From Bacteroidota bacterium (GTDB lineage Bacteria > Bacteroidota > Bacteroidia > UKL13-3), in the NCBI GenBank assembly GCA_027484685.1, contig JAIXSO010000008.1, positions 1-54,433 of the forward strand: DNA of 54,433 bases, given 5' to 3'. A program made the translations under genes and the position numbers. Below, one piece after another: positions 1 through 7,399 of the stretch. Below the pieces are notes generated by a model. That model was not told the origin of the DNA. It did not search any database and saw only the letters and a program-made list of their open reading frames with translations. Each line of letters starts with the position of its first letter. The first letter of the stretch is position 1.

Positions 1-671
1 TAGCCAATTAAAAAACAAATTGCCTTTAAATCAATTACCGTTGTCCCGAATGCTTTCGGGATCAACCAATTAAAAAAAGTGCGAAGTTCGGAATGTTGAA
101 TGCGAAGTAAAAATCAATCATAAAATCCCATTGGCTTTAGCCAATTAAAAAATAAAATGCCTATAAATCAATTACCGTTGGTTTTAACCAACGATAAATA
201 AAAGTTGTCCCGAAAGCTTTCGGGATTAACCAACGGTAAAAGGAAATCCTTTAAATAGATTATTCGGATTGAAAATAAGAACTAGTGGAAAAGCAATTTC
301 AATTTATGCAGGACAATGGCTTGAGATTGCTTCTCTGCGATCGCAATGACGTTTGTTGCTGGTAAAAAAACTTTATCAAAGTTAATGCTAATAGAAAGCA
401 ATCAATTAAAGCTAAGAAGATGCTTCCAGCATGACCGATTAGGAGTTAGTATGTTCGAAGTTCGGAATGTTGAATGCGAAGTAAAATGCCAATAAATTAA
501 TTGCCGTTGGTTTCAACCAACGGAAAAAAGAAATAGAAATCCCATTGGCTTTAGCCAATTAAAAAAAACAAATTGCCTATAAATCAATTACCGTTGGTTT
601 AAACCAACGGCAATACCAAAAAGCTAATAACATGTTGAAAACAGCCTTGTTTAAAGCAGTAATTTGCAGCC
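1..671. repeat. Gene-free region of short palindromic repeats
   Basis: I see no gene here. The stretch is built from recurring short inverted repeats. The CCGTTGG-(T/A)n-CCAACGG palindrome occurs at 175-193, 504-523 and 591-610. A second motif, CCCATTGGCTTTAGCCAATT, occurs at 127-146 and 541-560, and its tail opens the window at 1-10. A third palindrome, TCCCGAAnGCTTTCGGGA, occurs at 44-61 and 208-225, in both cases placed between the two halves of the first. A non-palindromic repeat of about 28 bases occurs at 82-109 and 456-483. The dispersed, REP-like look suggests elements mobilised by Y1/RAYT-type transposases elsewhere in the genome, which is inference. No transposase is in this stretch. 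Confidence 0.8.
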
Positions 672-2972
672 GTGGATTATTTAAGTTTGTTAAACTCAAG
701 TCAGCGCGCAGCTGTAGAAAATACCAAAGGTCCTGTTATGATTGTAGCAGGTGCAGGTTCTGGTAAAACGCGCGTGCTAACTTATCGTATTGCTCATATT
801 TTAAAAGAAGGCAACGATGCCTTTAATATTTTAGCCCTTACCTTTACTAATAAAGCCAGTAAAGAAATGCGCGAACGTATTCATTCTGTAGTAGGTAGCG
901 AAGCCCGTAACCTTTGGATGGGTACTTTTCATAGTATTTTTGCACGCATTTTACGTGTGGAGAGTGAGCGTATTGGTTATCCTCGTAATTTTACCATTTA
1001 CGATACCGATGATGCCAAAAGTTTACTCAAAACCATTATTAAAGAATTAGGACAAGACGATAAATTATACAAACCTGCGGGCGTTTTAGGCCGAATTTCA
1101 GCTGCTAAAAATGCTTTGGTTAATGCTGGAGAGTACATGGCAAACGATGAAAATACTTCGTTTGACGAAAGCAGTGGAAGACCCATGTTTGGAAAAATTT
1201 TCCAAATGTATCAAGACCGTTGTTTCAAAGCCAGTGCCATGGATTTTGATGATTTATTACTTAAAACTTTCGAATTATTTAAAAACCATCCTGATGTTTT
1301 GCACAAATACCAACACCAGTTTAAATACATCATGGTGGATGAGTTTCAGGATACCAACCAAGCGCAGTATGCAATTATAAAAAAACTGGCAGCAGTTCAT
1401 CAAAACATTGCTGTAGTGGGCGATGATGCACAAAGTATTTATGCTTTTAGGGGTGCAACTATTGCCAATATATTGGGCTTTCAGCGCGATTTTAGCGATA
1501 CCCAAGTTTTTAAATTAGAGCAAAATTACCGCAGCTCGCAAACCATTGTAGAGGCAGCAGGCGGATTGATTAAATTAAACAAAGACCAAATTCCTAAAAA
1601 GGTATTTACTACCAATGATGTTGGTGAAAAAATTAAAGTACTACGTGCTTTAACCGATAACGAAGAAGGCCGAATGGTGGCAAGTTCTATTTTTCAAGAA
1701 AAAATGAACTCCCATGTAGCTAATAAAGATTTCGCCATTTTATACCGAACCAACGCACAAAGTCGCTCGCTAGAGGAAGCTTTGCGTAAAATGAATATTC
1801 CTTATCGTATTTATGGTGGATTGAGTTTTTACCATAGAAAAGAGATAAAAGATATTTTAGCTTATTTGCGTTTGGTGTTAAATACCAACGATGAAGAGGC
1901 TTTAAAACGTGTAATTAACTATCCTGCTCGCGGAATTGGTAAAACTACCATGGATAAAGTAATGATAGTTGCTTCGGAAAATAACATCAGTTTATTTGAA
2001 ACCTTGGAACGTGCGCGCGAGTTTCAAATAAAAGGCTACGAAGTTTTGGGCGATTTTGTTTTAATGATTCGTAGTTTTCAAACCATGCTTAAAAAACCTG
2101 CTTACGATGTAGCCATGCATGTAGCCAAGCAGACAGGTTTATTAAAAGCACTTTACGAAGATAAAACAGTAGAAGGAATTGCTCGATATGAAAATATTGA
2201 AGAGTTATTGAACGGTTTAAAAGAGTTCAGTGTAGATGATAGTGTGGATGAAGATGGTGTTCAAAAATATGGTATTTTAGAGGAATACATGGCCGATATT
2301 GCGCTATTAACCGATTCGGACAAGGAAGATCCAAATGATAACGATAGAGTTACCATGATGACTATACATGCTTCTAAAGGTTTGGAGTTTAAAAATGTGT
2401 TTATTGTTGGTTTAGAAGAAAATCTATTTCCATCGCAATTGTCGTTAAATAGCCGCCAAGAATTAGAAGAGGAGAGAAGACTTTTTTATGTGGCAATTAC
2501 CCGCGCCATGAATAAATTAACACTTTCGTTTGCTACCAGCAGGTTTAAGTTTGGCAATATTACCAATGCAGAACCAAGCCGTTTTTTAAGTGAGTTAGAT
2601 CCTAAATTTTTACAGTTTGATGCATTGTTTAGCAAAGGCAATAGCAATGTGCAAAGCAAACCTACAGTTCAAACTTCAAGATTTGGTAAGCCACTGTCGC
2701 CAACAGCTAAAACACCTCCAAGCACTGTGGGGCAAAGGTTTAATACGCCAACCAAACCCGCAGCAGCACCGCCACCCGCGGTTGACCCTAATTTTGTGGG
2801 TGATGATACCAAAAATATCCAAGTTCAGCAACGTGTTGAACATCAGAGGTTTGGATTTGGAACGGTAGTAACATTAGATGGAGTAGGAGATAACCGAAAA
2901 GCAGAAATTGAATTTGAGCAATTTGGTAAAAAAATGATTGTTTTAAAGTTTGCCAAACTAAAATTGCTGTAA
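672..2972 (+). CDS. uvrD: UvrD/PcrA-type DNA helicase (SF1A)
   Basis: ATP-dependent 3'-5' DNA helicase of the UvrD/PcrA/Rep family, acting in nucleotide excision and mismatch repair and in clearing proteins from replicating DNA. The Q motif (LNSSQRAAV) is at about residues 7-15 and Walker A AGAGSGKT at 26-33. Walker B/motif II VDEFQDTN lies near 221-228, the NYRSS motif near 285, motif V TIHASKGLEF near 564, and motif VI AITRAMNKL near 608. After a Pro/Thr-rich linker, residues 719-766 look like the Tudor-like domain that in PcrA/UvrD binds RNA polymerase. At 766 aa the length is normal. The start is GTG: an in-frame TAA at 660-662 leaves no ATG upstream, and the protein begins as PcrA normally does (MDYLSLLN). 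The gene sits right after a repeat array. pcrA would be an equally good symbol. Confidence 0.95.
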   Translation: MDYLSLLNSSQRAAVENTKGPVMIVAGAGSGKTRVLTYRIAHILKEGNDAFNILALTFTNKASKEMRERIHSVVGSEARNLWMGTFHSIFARILRVESERIGYPRNFTIYDTDDAKSLLKTIIKELGQDDKLYKPAGVLGRISAAKNALVNAGEYMANDENTSFDESSGRPMFGKIFQMYQDRCFKASAMDFDDLLLKTFELFKNHPDVLHKYQHQFKYIMVDEFQDTNQAQYAIIKKLAAVHQNIAVVGDDAQSIYAFRGATIANILGFQRDFSDTQVFKLEQNYRSSQTIVEAAGGLIKLNKDQIPKKVFTTNDVGEKIKVLRALTDNEEGRMVASSIFQEKMNSHVANKDFAILYRTNAQSRSLEEALRKMNIPYRIYGGLSFYHRKEIKDILAYLRLVLNTNDEEALKRVINYPARGIGKTTMDKVMIVASENNISLFETLERAREFQIKGYEVLGDFVLMIRSFQTMLKKPAYDVAMHVAKQTGLLKALYEDKTVEGIARYENIEELLNGLKEFSVDDSVDEDGVQKYGILEEYMADIALLTDSDKEDPNDNDRVTMMTIHASKGLEFKNVFIVGLEENLFPSQLSLNSRQELEEERRLFYVAITRAMNKLTLSFATSRFKFGNITNAEPSRFLSELDPKFLQFDALFSKGNSNVQSKPTVQTSRFGKPLSPTAKTPPSTVGQRFNTPTKPAAAPPPAVDPNFVGDDTKNIQVQQRVEHQRFGFGTVVTLDGVGDNRKAEIEFEQFGKKMIVLKFAKLKLL

Positions 2973-3067
2973 AATTAAAAAAATAAGTTTTCCACCGCTT
3001 TAGTAGCTGTTTATCATAGTTTACGGCAATGCTATTCACTTTTTATTAAATAATGTTGATACCTAAC

Positions 3068-3099
3068 TTGGTTTTATATAAATTGCGACATTATATTTG
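3068..3099 (+). promoter_or_regulatory. Bacteroidota-type promoter for the HU-CCDC81/SPOR gene
   Basis: TTG at 3068-3070, 21 bases, then TATATTTG at 3092-3099. This fits the Bacteroidota primary-sigma consensus (TTG / 19-21 / TAnnTTTG). It lies about 18 bases before the ATG at 3118, which would give a very short leader. Confidence 0.5.
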
Positions 3100-3117
3100 A
3101 ATATTAGAAGTATATAA

Positions 3118-4335
3118 ATGCAGACGGAAGTTAATATTTGGTCATTAGTTAAAAGTTTATTACACAGGAACAACTGTGTAATTGTACCTAACTTGGGAGG
3201 ATTTTTGGCGCACCAACAAAGTGCTACCATCGATCCTCTTTCCATGTTGATAACTCCTCCATGCAAGCACATTACCTTTAATGCGCAACTTACACTTAAC
3301 GATGGATTATTGGCTACCAAAATTGCTGACTATTTAAAAATAAGTTACAGCGATGCCATTAAAATTATTGATGAGGAGGTTTCTAATTTCCACCAAACTT
3401 TAAAAAATAATAGTCAATTTGTTATTGAAGGTTTAGGACATTTTGAACTAAACGAAAGCCAAAATTTGGTTTTTAGCCCAGATAAAAAATCTAATTTTTT
3501 AACTAATTCTTTTGGTTTAGAAGCTGTTAGGGTAAATAATATTGTTGTCTCAAAAACTACCAAAATAATTCCTAAGGTTGATTTAATTAATAATCCGGCT
3601 GTTATAAAGGTTGAAGATGTTATTTTAGATTCTGACTCAGAGGAAGGTGATGTTATTATTGATAATAATAACAAACCAACATTTACTAAAGGTAAAAAAC
3701 GCAGAAACAGTGTAATGTTTTCATTAATTGGTTCGGTTTTAGTTTTGATATTGGGTTTAAATGCTTATATCTTTTTGCAAGAAGGCAATTTAACTCCAAT
3801 CAGAAATAAATTCAATGAATTAGATTTAGGAGTGAAAATACAATCGGTAGTTGCTATTTTTAGTAACAAAACTGAAGGTGTTTCTGCACAAAATAACGAA
3901 GGGCTTTTAAAATATTACAATCCTACAAACGAAACTAAAGAAGTAACCTTTAAAACTGAATTGTTTAAAGAAAGTAAAGCAACCGAACCTATTGCGACTT
4001 TGGCAGATACATTACAAAGTGCAGAAAACCAAAATATTGAAGAAGTTATCAGTAGTCAACCTATTGAAGAAGTTTCTGGTTCTGAAGTAAGTGCTTCTTT
4101 TTATATTATTGCTGGAGCTTTTCAAAACGAAACAAAGGCAAAAAAATTGTTAAAAGAGTTAAATGCTGATGGTTTTCCCAATGCTGAAATTATTGAAAAC
4201 CCAAAAGCCTCATCAAAAAAATTAAAGTTTTTTGTTACTTATAATAAATTTTCTTCATTACAGGAAACAACTTTAGAGTTGGGCAAAATTAATGAAAACG
4301 AAAATCCTGATGCTTGGATTTTTGAAGCCAAATAA
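3118..4335 (+). CDS. HU-CCDC81 / SPOR domain membrane protein
   Basis: Single-pass inner-membrane protein of 405 aa. Residues 1-140 match the pattern of the prokaryotic HU-like CCDC81 domains found in Bacteroidota (LLHRNNCVIVPNLGGFLAH near the start, then a second domain ending in VIEGLGHFELNE). There is no signal peptide, so this part should be cytoplasmic. A basic patch (KGKKRRN) comes just before one hydrophobic helix at about 197-219. A Glu/Thr-rich spacer follows, then a C-terminal SPOR domain from about residue 324 (FYIIAGAFQNETKAKKLL), a fold that binds glycan strands stripped of stem peptides at division sites. The topology therefore links a cytoplasmic HU-like module to septal peptidoglycan. 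This architecture is common in the phylum; its role there is, as far as I know, poorly defined. ATG start, with a promoter at 3068-3099. Confidence 0.85.
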   Translation: MQTEVNIWSLVKSLLHRNNCVIVPNLGGFLAHQQSATIDPLSMLITPPCKHITFNAQLTLNDGLLATKIADYLKISYSDAIKIIDEEVSNFHQTLKNNSQFVIEGLGHFELNESQNLVFSPDKKSNFLTNSFGLEAVRVNNIVVSKTTKIIPKVDLINNPAVIKVEDVILDSDSEEGDVIIDNNNKPTFTKGKKRRNSVMFSLIGSVLVLILGLNAYIFLQEGNLTPIRNKFNELDLGVKIQSVVAIFSNKTEGVSAQNNEGLLKYYNPTNETKEVTFKTELFKESKATEPIATLADTLQSAENQNIEEVISSQPIEEVSGSEVSASFYIIAGAFQNETKAKKLLKELNADGFPNAEIIENPKASSKKLKFFVTYNKFSSLQETTLELGKINENENPDAWIFEAK

Positions 4336-4386
4336 TTTCATAAAATCTTTATTATCTTCTTTTTCTTTTCGTTATTATTGCCATAA

Positions 4387-6549
4387 ATGAGCGCAGTAGA
4401 AACCACAGATAACGATAATATTACCTTTAACCTTGCTAGCGATTTAGTAAAAAATACCAATATAAGCTTGTTTTTAACCGGTAAAGCAGGTACTGGTAAA
4501 ACTACTTTTTTAAAGCATATTCAAAACTCGTGTAATAAACGTATGGTAATAGTGGCGCCAACAGGTGTAGCTGCTATTAATGCCGGTGGAGTCACCATGC
4601 ATTCGTTTTTTCAATTGCCTTTTTTACCTTTTATTAAGGAAGCCAATCATGGTTTTGGACAAGTAGAATGCGTAAACAGATATACTCATTTTAAAAATGT
4701 AAAATTTAACCGCGAAAAAATTGATTTACTAAACGAACTCGATCTTTTAATTATTGACGAGGTAAGTATGTTGCGCGTTGATATGGTTGATTGCATTGAT
4801 GAAACGCTAAAATATTATCGCAGAAATCAACTGCCTTTTGGTGGTGTTCAGGTTTTGTTTATTGGCGATATGTTTCAGTTGCCTCCTGTTACCAACGATA
4901 ACGAATGGACACTTTTGAGTCAATATTATAAAAGTCCTTTCTTTTTTAGTTCTGAAGTTTACCAACAGTTAAATCCTGCGCATTTAGAGTTAAATAAAAT
5001 TTACCGACAAAAAGAAGAACGTTTTATTAATTTGCTTAATAATATTAGGCATAATAATATGGATGATTACGATTTTGAATTACTTCAAGAACGTTATGAT
5101 CCTGAAGCTGCAAGGTATGTGGATGGTTTAATTACTTTAACCACCCATAACAGAACAGCAGATAATATTAACCAACAAAAGTTGGCCGAAATTGAGGCCG
5201 AGTCAATTGTATTTGAGGGAGAAATAAATGGCGATTTTAACGAAAAATCGTTACCAGCCGAAAAATCATTGGAGTTAAAAGAAGGTGCTCAAATTATGTT
5301 TATTAAAAACGATATTGAGAAACGCTACTTTAATGGCAAATTGGCCAAAATAAAAAGCATTGCCAAAGATGAGATAATAGTTGAGTTTGAAAGTGGGTCT
5401 GAACTTAAAATTGAACGCGAAACTTGGCGAAACATAAGGTACAATTTAAACCGTGACGAAAACCAAATAGAAGAAGAAGAAATTGGCAGTTTTAAGCAAT
5501 TTCCCATAAGATTGGCTTGGGCTATAACCATTCATAAAAGTCAAGGTTTAACTTTTGACAGATTGGCTATTGATGCAGGGGCTTCGTTTGCAGCAGGACA
5601 AGTTTATGTAGCTTTAAGTAGGTGCAGAACTTTTGATGGATTGACCCTTTTAAGCCGCATTTACCAGAATAGCATTTTAAGCGATGATAGAATTGTTCAG
5701 TTTTCGCTAAAACAATCAAACGAGCAAGCTTTAATGGATGGATTGGATAATGCTAAGTTTGAATATGGATTAAGCCAGCTTTACAAAACTTTTGATTTGC
5801 GCAAAGTGGTACAAGAATACACGCTTTTTGAGGCATTTACTGCCACTAAACAAATTCCAGATAAAGAAGAAACTTTACAACATTTAAATGCCATCATCAG
5901 AAATTTAAATGAGCACAGAATTGTAGCTGATAAATTTAAAATTAGGGTAGAGGAAATTATTAAACAAAACCCAATTGATGCCAATTTATTAAGCGAAAGG
6001 GTAAAAAGTGCTAAGACGTATTTTGCTAAAAAAATATTGGATGATGCTTTTAAACCTTTGCAAAGCATAGAAACCAATTTAAAACCTAAACAAAAAACAA
6101 AGCAGTTTATTACCAATTTACAAAAGGTAAAATCGTTTACTTGGAAACGTATTCACGATATAGAAACTGCCACTTTAGGTTCGTTTGATATTAGCATTGA
6201 GGCAATCGACAAGCCAAACGATATAGCTGAAACCATCAATCAAAAAGTGGTTAAAGTAAATTCGAAGGAAGAGAGTTTAAAACTATATAACGAAGGTAAA
6301 ACAATTGAAGAAATTGCAACAATAAGAGGAATGGCAGTTTCCACTATTGGAGGACATTTGGCGCATTATGTAGATTTAGGAGAATTAAGTGCACTTGATT
6401 TTGTTAAGGAAGAAACAATTGAGTTGGTAAAAAAACTATTAGCTGACGGAAAAGAACGATTTGGTGAATTAAAAGCAGAACTGCCAACGGAAGTTACTTT
6501 TGATCAAATTAGGATGGCTGTTGCCCATTTAAAAAATCAAAAAAGTTAA
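4387..6549 (+). CDS. PIF1-like SF1B helicase with C-terminal helix-turn-helix
   Basis: ATPase of the PIF1/RecD-like SF1B group, 720 aa. Walker A GKAGTGKT is at residues 32-39 and is followed by the PIF1-style APTGVAAINAGGVTMHSFF. Walker B LLIIDEVSML is near 119-128, with GDMFQLPPV near 160. The late motifs ITIHKSQGLTFDRL (about 380) and VYVALSRCRTFDGL (about 406) complete the helicase core. The region after about 450 is helical and may hold an HRDC-like segment. Residues about 633-662 (LYNEGKTIEEIATIRGM then VSTIGGHL) are a helix-turn-helix of the type at the C-terminus of RecQ-family proteins (HTH_40). The likely role is unwinding in replication or repair. The combination is recurrent in Bacteroidota, but I recall no characterised member. 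It starts 51 bases after the SPOR gene, so co-transcription is possible. Confidence 0.88.
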   Translation: MSAVETTDNDNITFNLASDLVKNTNISLFLTGKAGTGKTTFLKHIQNSCNKRMVIVAPTGVAAINAGGVTMHSFFQLPFLPFIKEANHGFGQVECVNRYTHFKNVKFNREKIDLLNELDLLIIDEVSMLRVDMVDCIDETLKYYRRNQLPFGGVQVLFIGDMFQLPPVTNDNEWTLLSQYYKSPFFFSSEVYQQLNPAHLELNKIYRQKEERFINLLNNIRHNNMDDYDFELLQERYDPEAARYVDGLITLTTHNRTADNINQQKLAEIEAESIVFEGEINGDFNEKSLPAEKSLELKEGAQIMFIKNDIEKRYFNGKLAKIKSIAKDEIIVEFESGSELKIERETWRNIRYNLNRDENQIEEEEIGSFKQFPIRLAWAITIHKSQGLTFDRLAIDAGASFAAGQVYVALSRCRTFDGLTLLSRIYQNSILSDDRIVQFSLKQSNEQALMDGLDNAKFEYGLSQLYKTFDLRKVVQEYTLFEAFTATKQIPDKEETLQHLNAIIRNLNEHRIVADKFKIRVEEIIKQNPIDANLLSERVKSAKTYFAKKILDDAFKPLQSIETNLKPKQKTKQFITNLQKVKSFTWKRIHDIETATLGSFDISIEAIDKPNDIAETINQKVVKVNSKEESLKLYNEGKTIEEIATIRGMAVSTIGGHLAHYVDLGELSALDFVKEETIELVKKLLADGKERFGELKAELPTEVTFDQIRMAVAHLKNQKS

Positions 6550-6692
6550 ATTAAATTCAACTTACTTATAATTTTATTATAATACCTGTGTCAGGTGGCA
6601 CTTATTTTTATTTGAATTGAGGGTTTTGTGATGTTCGCATATTAAAAAAATGTTTTAACTACTCATCAAAATATTATCATATTATTACATAA

Positions 6693-6700
6693 TATATTTG
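6693..6700 (+). promoter_or_regulatory. Possible -7 promoter element
   Basis: TATATTTG matches the Bacteroidota -7 element and lies 53 bases before the DUF5675 start. I see no TTG at the right distance upstream, so the assignment is weak. Confidence 0.3.
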
Positions 6701-6753
6701 TGTATCAAATTTTTATGAATACTTTTGTTCATTATATTTTAAAATAGAAAATC

Positions 6754-7185
6754 ATGTCTTTAATTAAGGTGGAACGTTTTTTACATTTAAAAGATTGCGA
6801 AATAGCAAGAGTTTATATCAATGGTGAACACTATTGTTACAGTGTAGAAGACAGTGCAAGAACAACAAAAAAACAAAACCAAAATTGTATTCCTGATGGA
6901 GTATACGAATTGGGAACAACAAACTCTCGAGAAATAAAAATTTCGAGTATTTACAAACACGAAATGTTAACTATTAACGGCATACCAGAAATGGAAAATA
7001 CGTTATTTCATTTTGGTTTTTTAGTTAGCCCAACTACTCATTTTTTTATTATTGGCGATAAAATTGGCATGATAAAAGGCAAAGAAGGTTTATTATCATC
7101 AAAAGCTACCTACTTTCAGTTTCATAGATTAATTTATGACAAAGTAAAAGAAGGTAATCAAAAAATTGAATTCACTACCATTTAA
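6754..7185 (+). CDS. DUF5675 family protein, divergent
   Basis: Small soluble protein of 143 aa. The order of elements resembles DUF5675: an initial beta strand with a short hydrophobic core (VYINGEHYCYSVEDSAR), then CIPDGVYELG, then a central 'LTINGIPEMENTLFHFGF' segment, then a late small-residue turn (IIGDKIGMIKGKEGLL). Typical members have 'IHAGNTADDTxGCILVG' where this one has 'FHFGFLVSPTTHFFIIG', so the conserved Asn, Cys and several Gly residues are lost. The function of the family is unknown; members often lie in phage regions. Here the gene stands alone between a helicase and gcvP, with its own terminators behind it and no phage gene nearby. No signal peptide or membrane segment. Family assignment is from memory of the pattern. 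Confidence 0.65.
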   Translation: MSLIKVERFLHLKDCEIARVYINGEHYCYSVEDSARTTKKQNQNCIPDGVYELGTTNSREIKISSIYKHEMLTINGIPEMENTLFHFGFLVSPTTHFFIIGDKIGMIKGKEGLLSSKATYFQFHRLIYDKVKEGNQKIEFTTI

Positions 7186-7189
7186 CCCT

Positions 7190-7228
7190 AAAAACTCCTT
7201 TCAGCTTTAAATTGAAAGGAGTTTTTTA
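7190..7228 (+). terminator. Intrinsic terminator after the DUF5675 gene
   Basis: Stem AAAACTCCTTTCA / TGAAAGGAGTTTT with a T run, starting 5 bases after the stop codon at 7183-7185. Confidence 0.85.
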
Positions 7229-7238
7229 TTGAAGTTAC

Positions 7239-7264
7239 AAAAAGCCGCTTTAGCGGCTTTTTTG
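7239..7264. terminator. Second hairpin terminator between convergent genes
   Basis: Perfect inverted repeat AAAAAGCCGCT-TT-AGCGGCTTTTT, with A and T tracts on its two sides so that it could work in both directions. Confidence 0.75.
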
Positions 7265-7342
7265 TTTTATTTTTTTAATGATTTAAACCATTGTAATGCT
7301 AAAATTAGGGTGTTTTACCCAAATGCAAAAACACAATAAAAC

Positions 7343-7372
7343 AAAAAGCTCCGAAACAATTCGGAGCTTTTC
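7343..7372 (-). terminator. Terminator of gcvP
   Basis: Inverted repeat AAAAGCTCCGAA / TTCGGAGCTTTT, lying 28 bases beyond the gcvP stop. On the minus strand the stem is followed by a T-rich tract. Confidence 0.85.
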
Positions 7373-7399
7373 TATAATAATTATAACTGTAATGTTTTT

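Noticed and set aside
1-610. CRISPR array
   Set aside because: The repeats are of unequal type and spacing, palindromic to the ends, with no uniform spacers and no cas genes nearby.
6584-6596. ACCTG-TGT-CAGGT inverted repeat before the DUF5675 gene
   Set aside because: Only five base pairs with no T run; too short to support as operator or terminator, and seen once.
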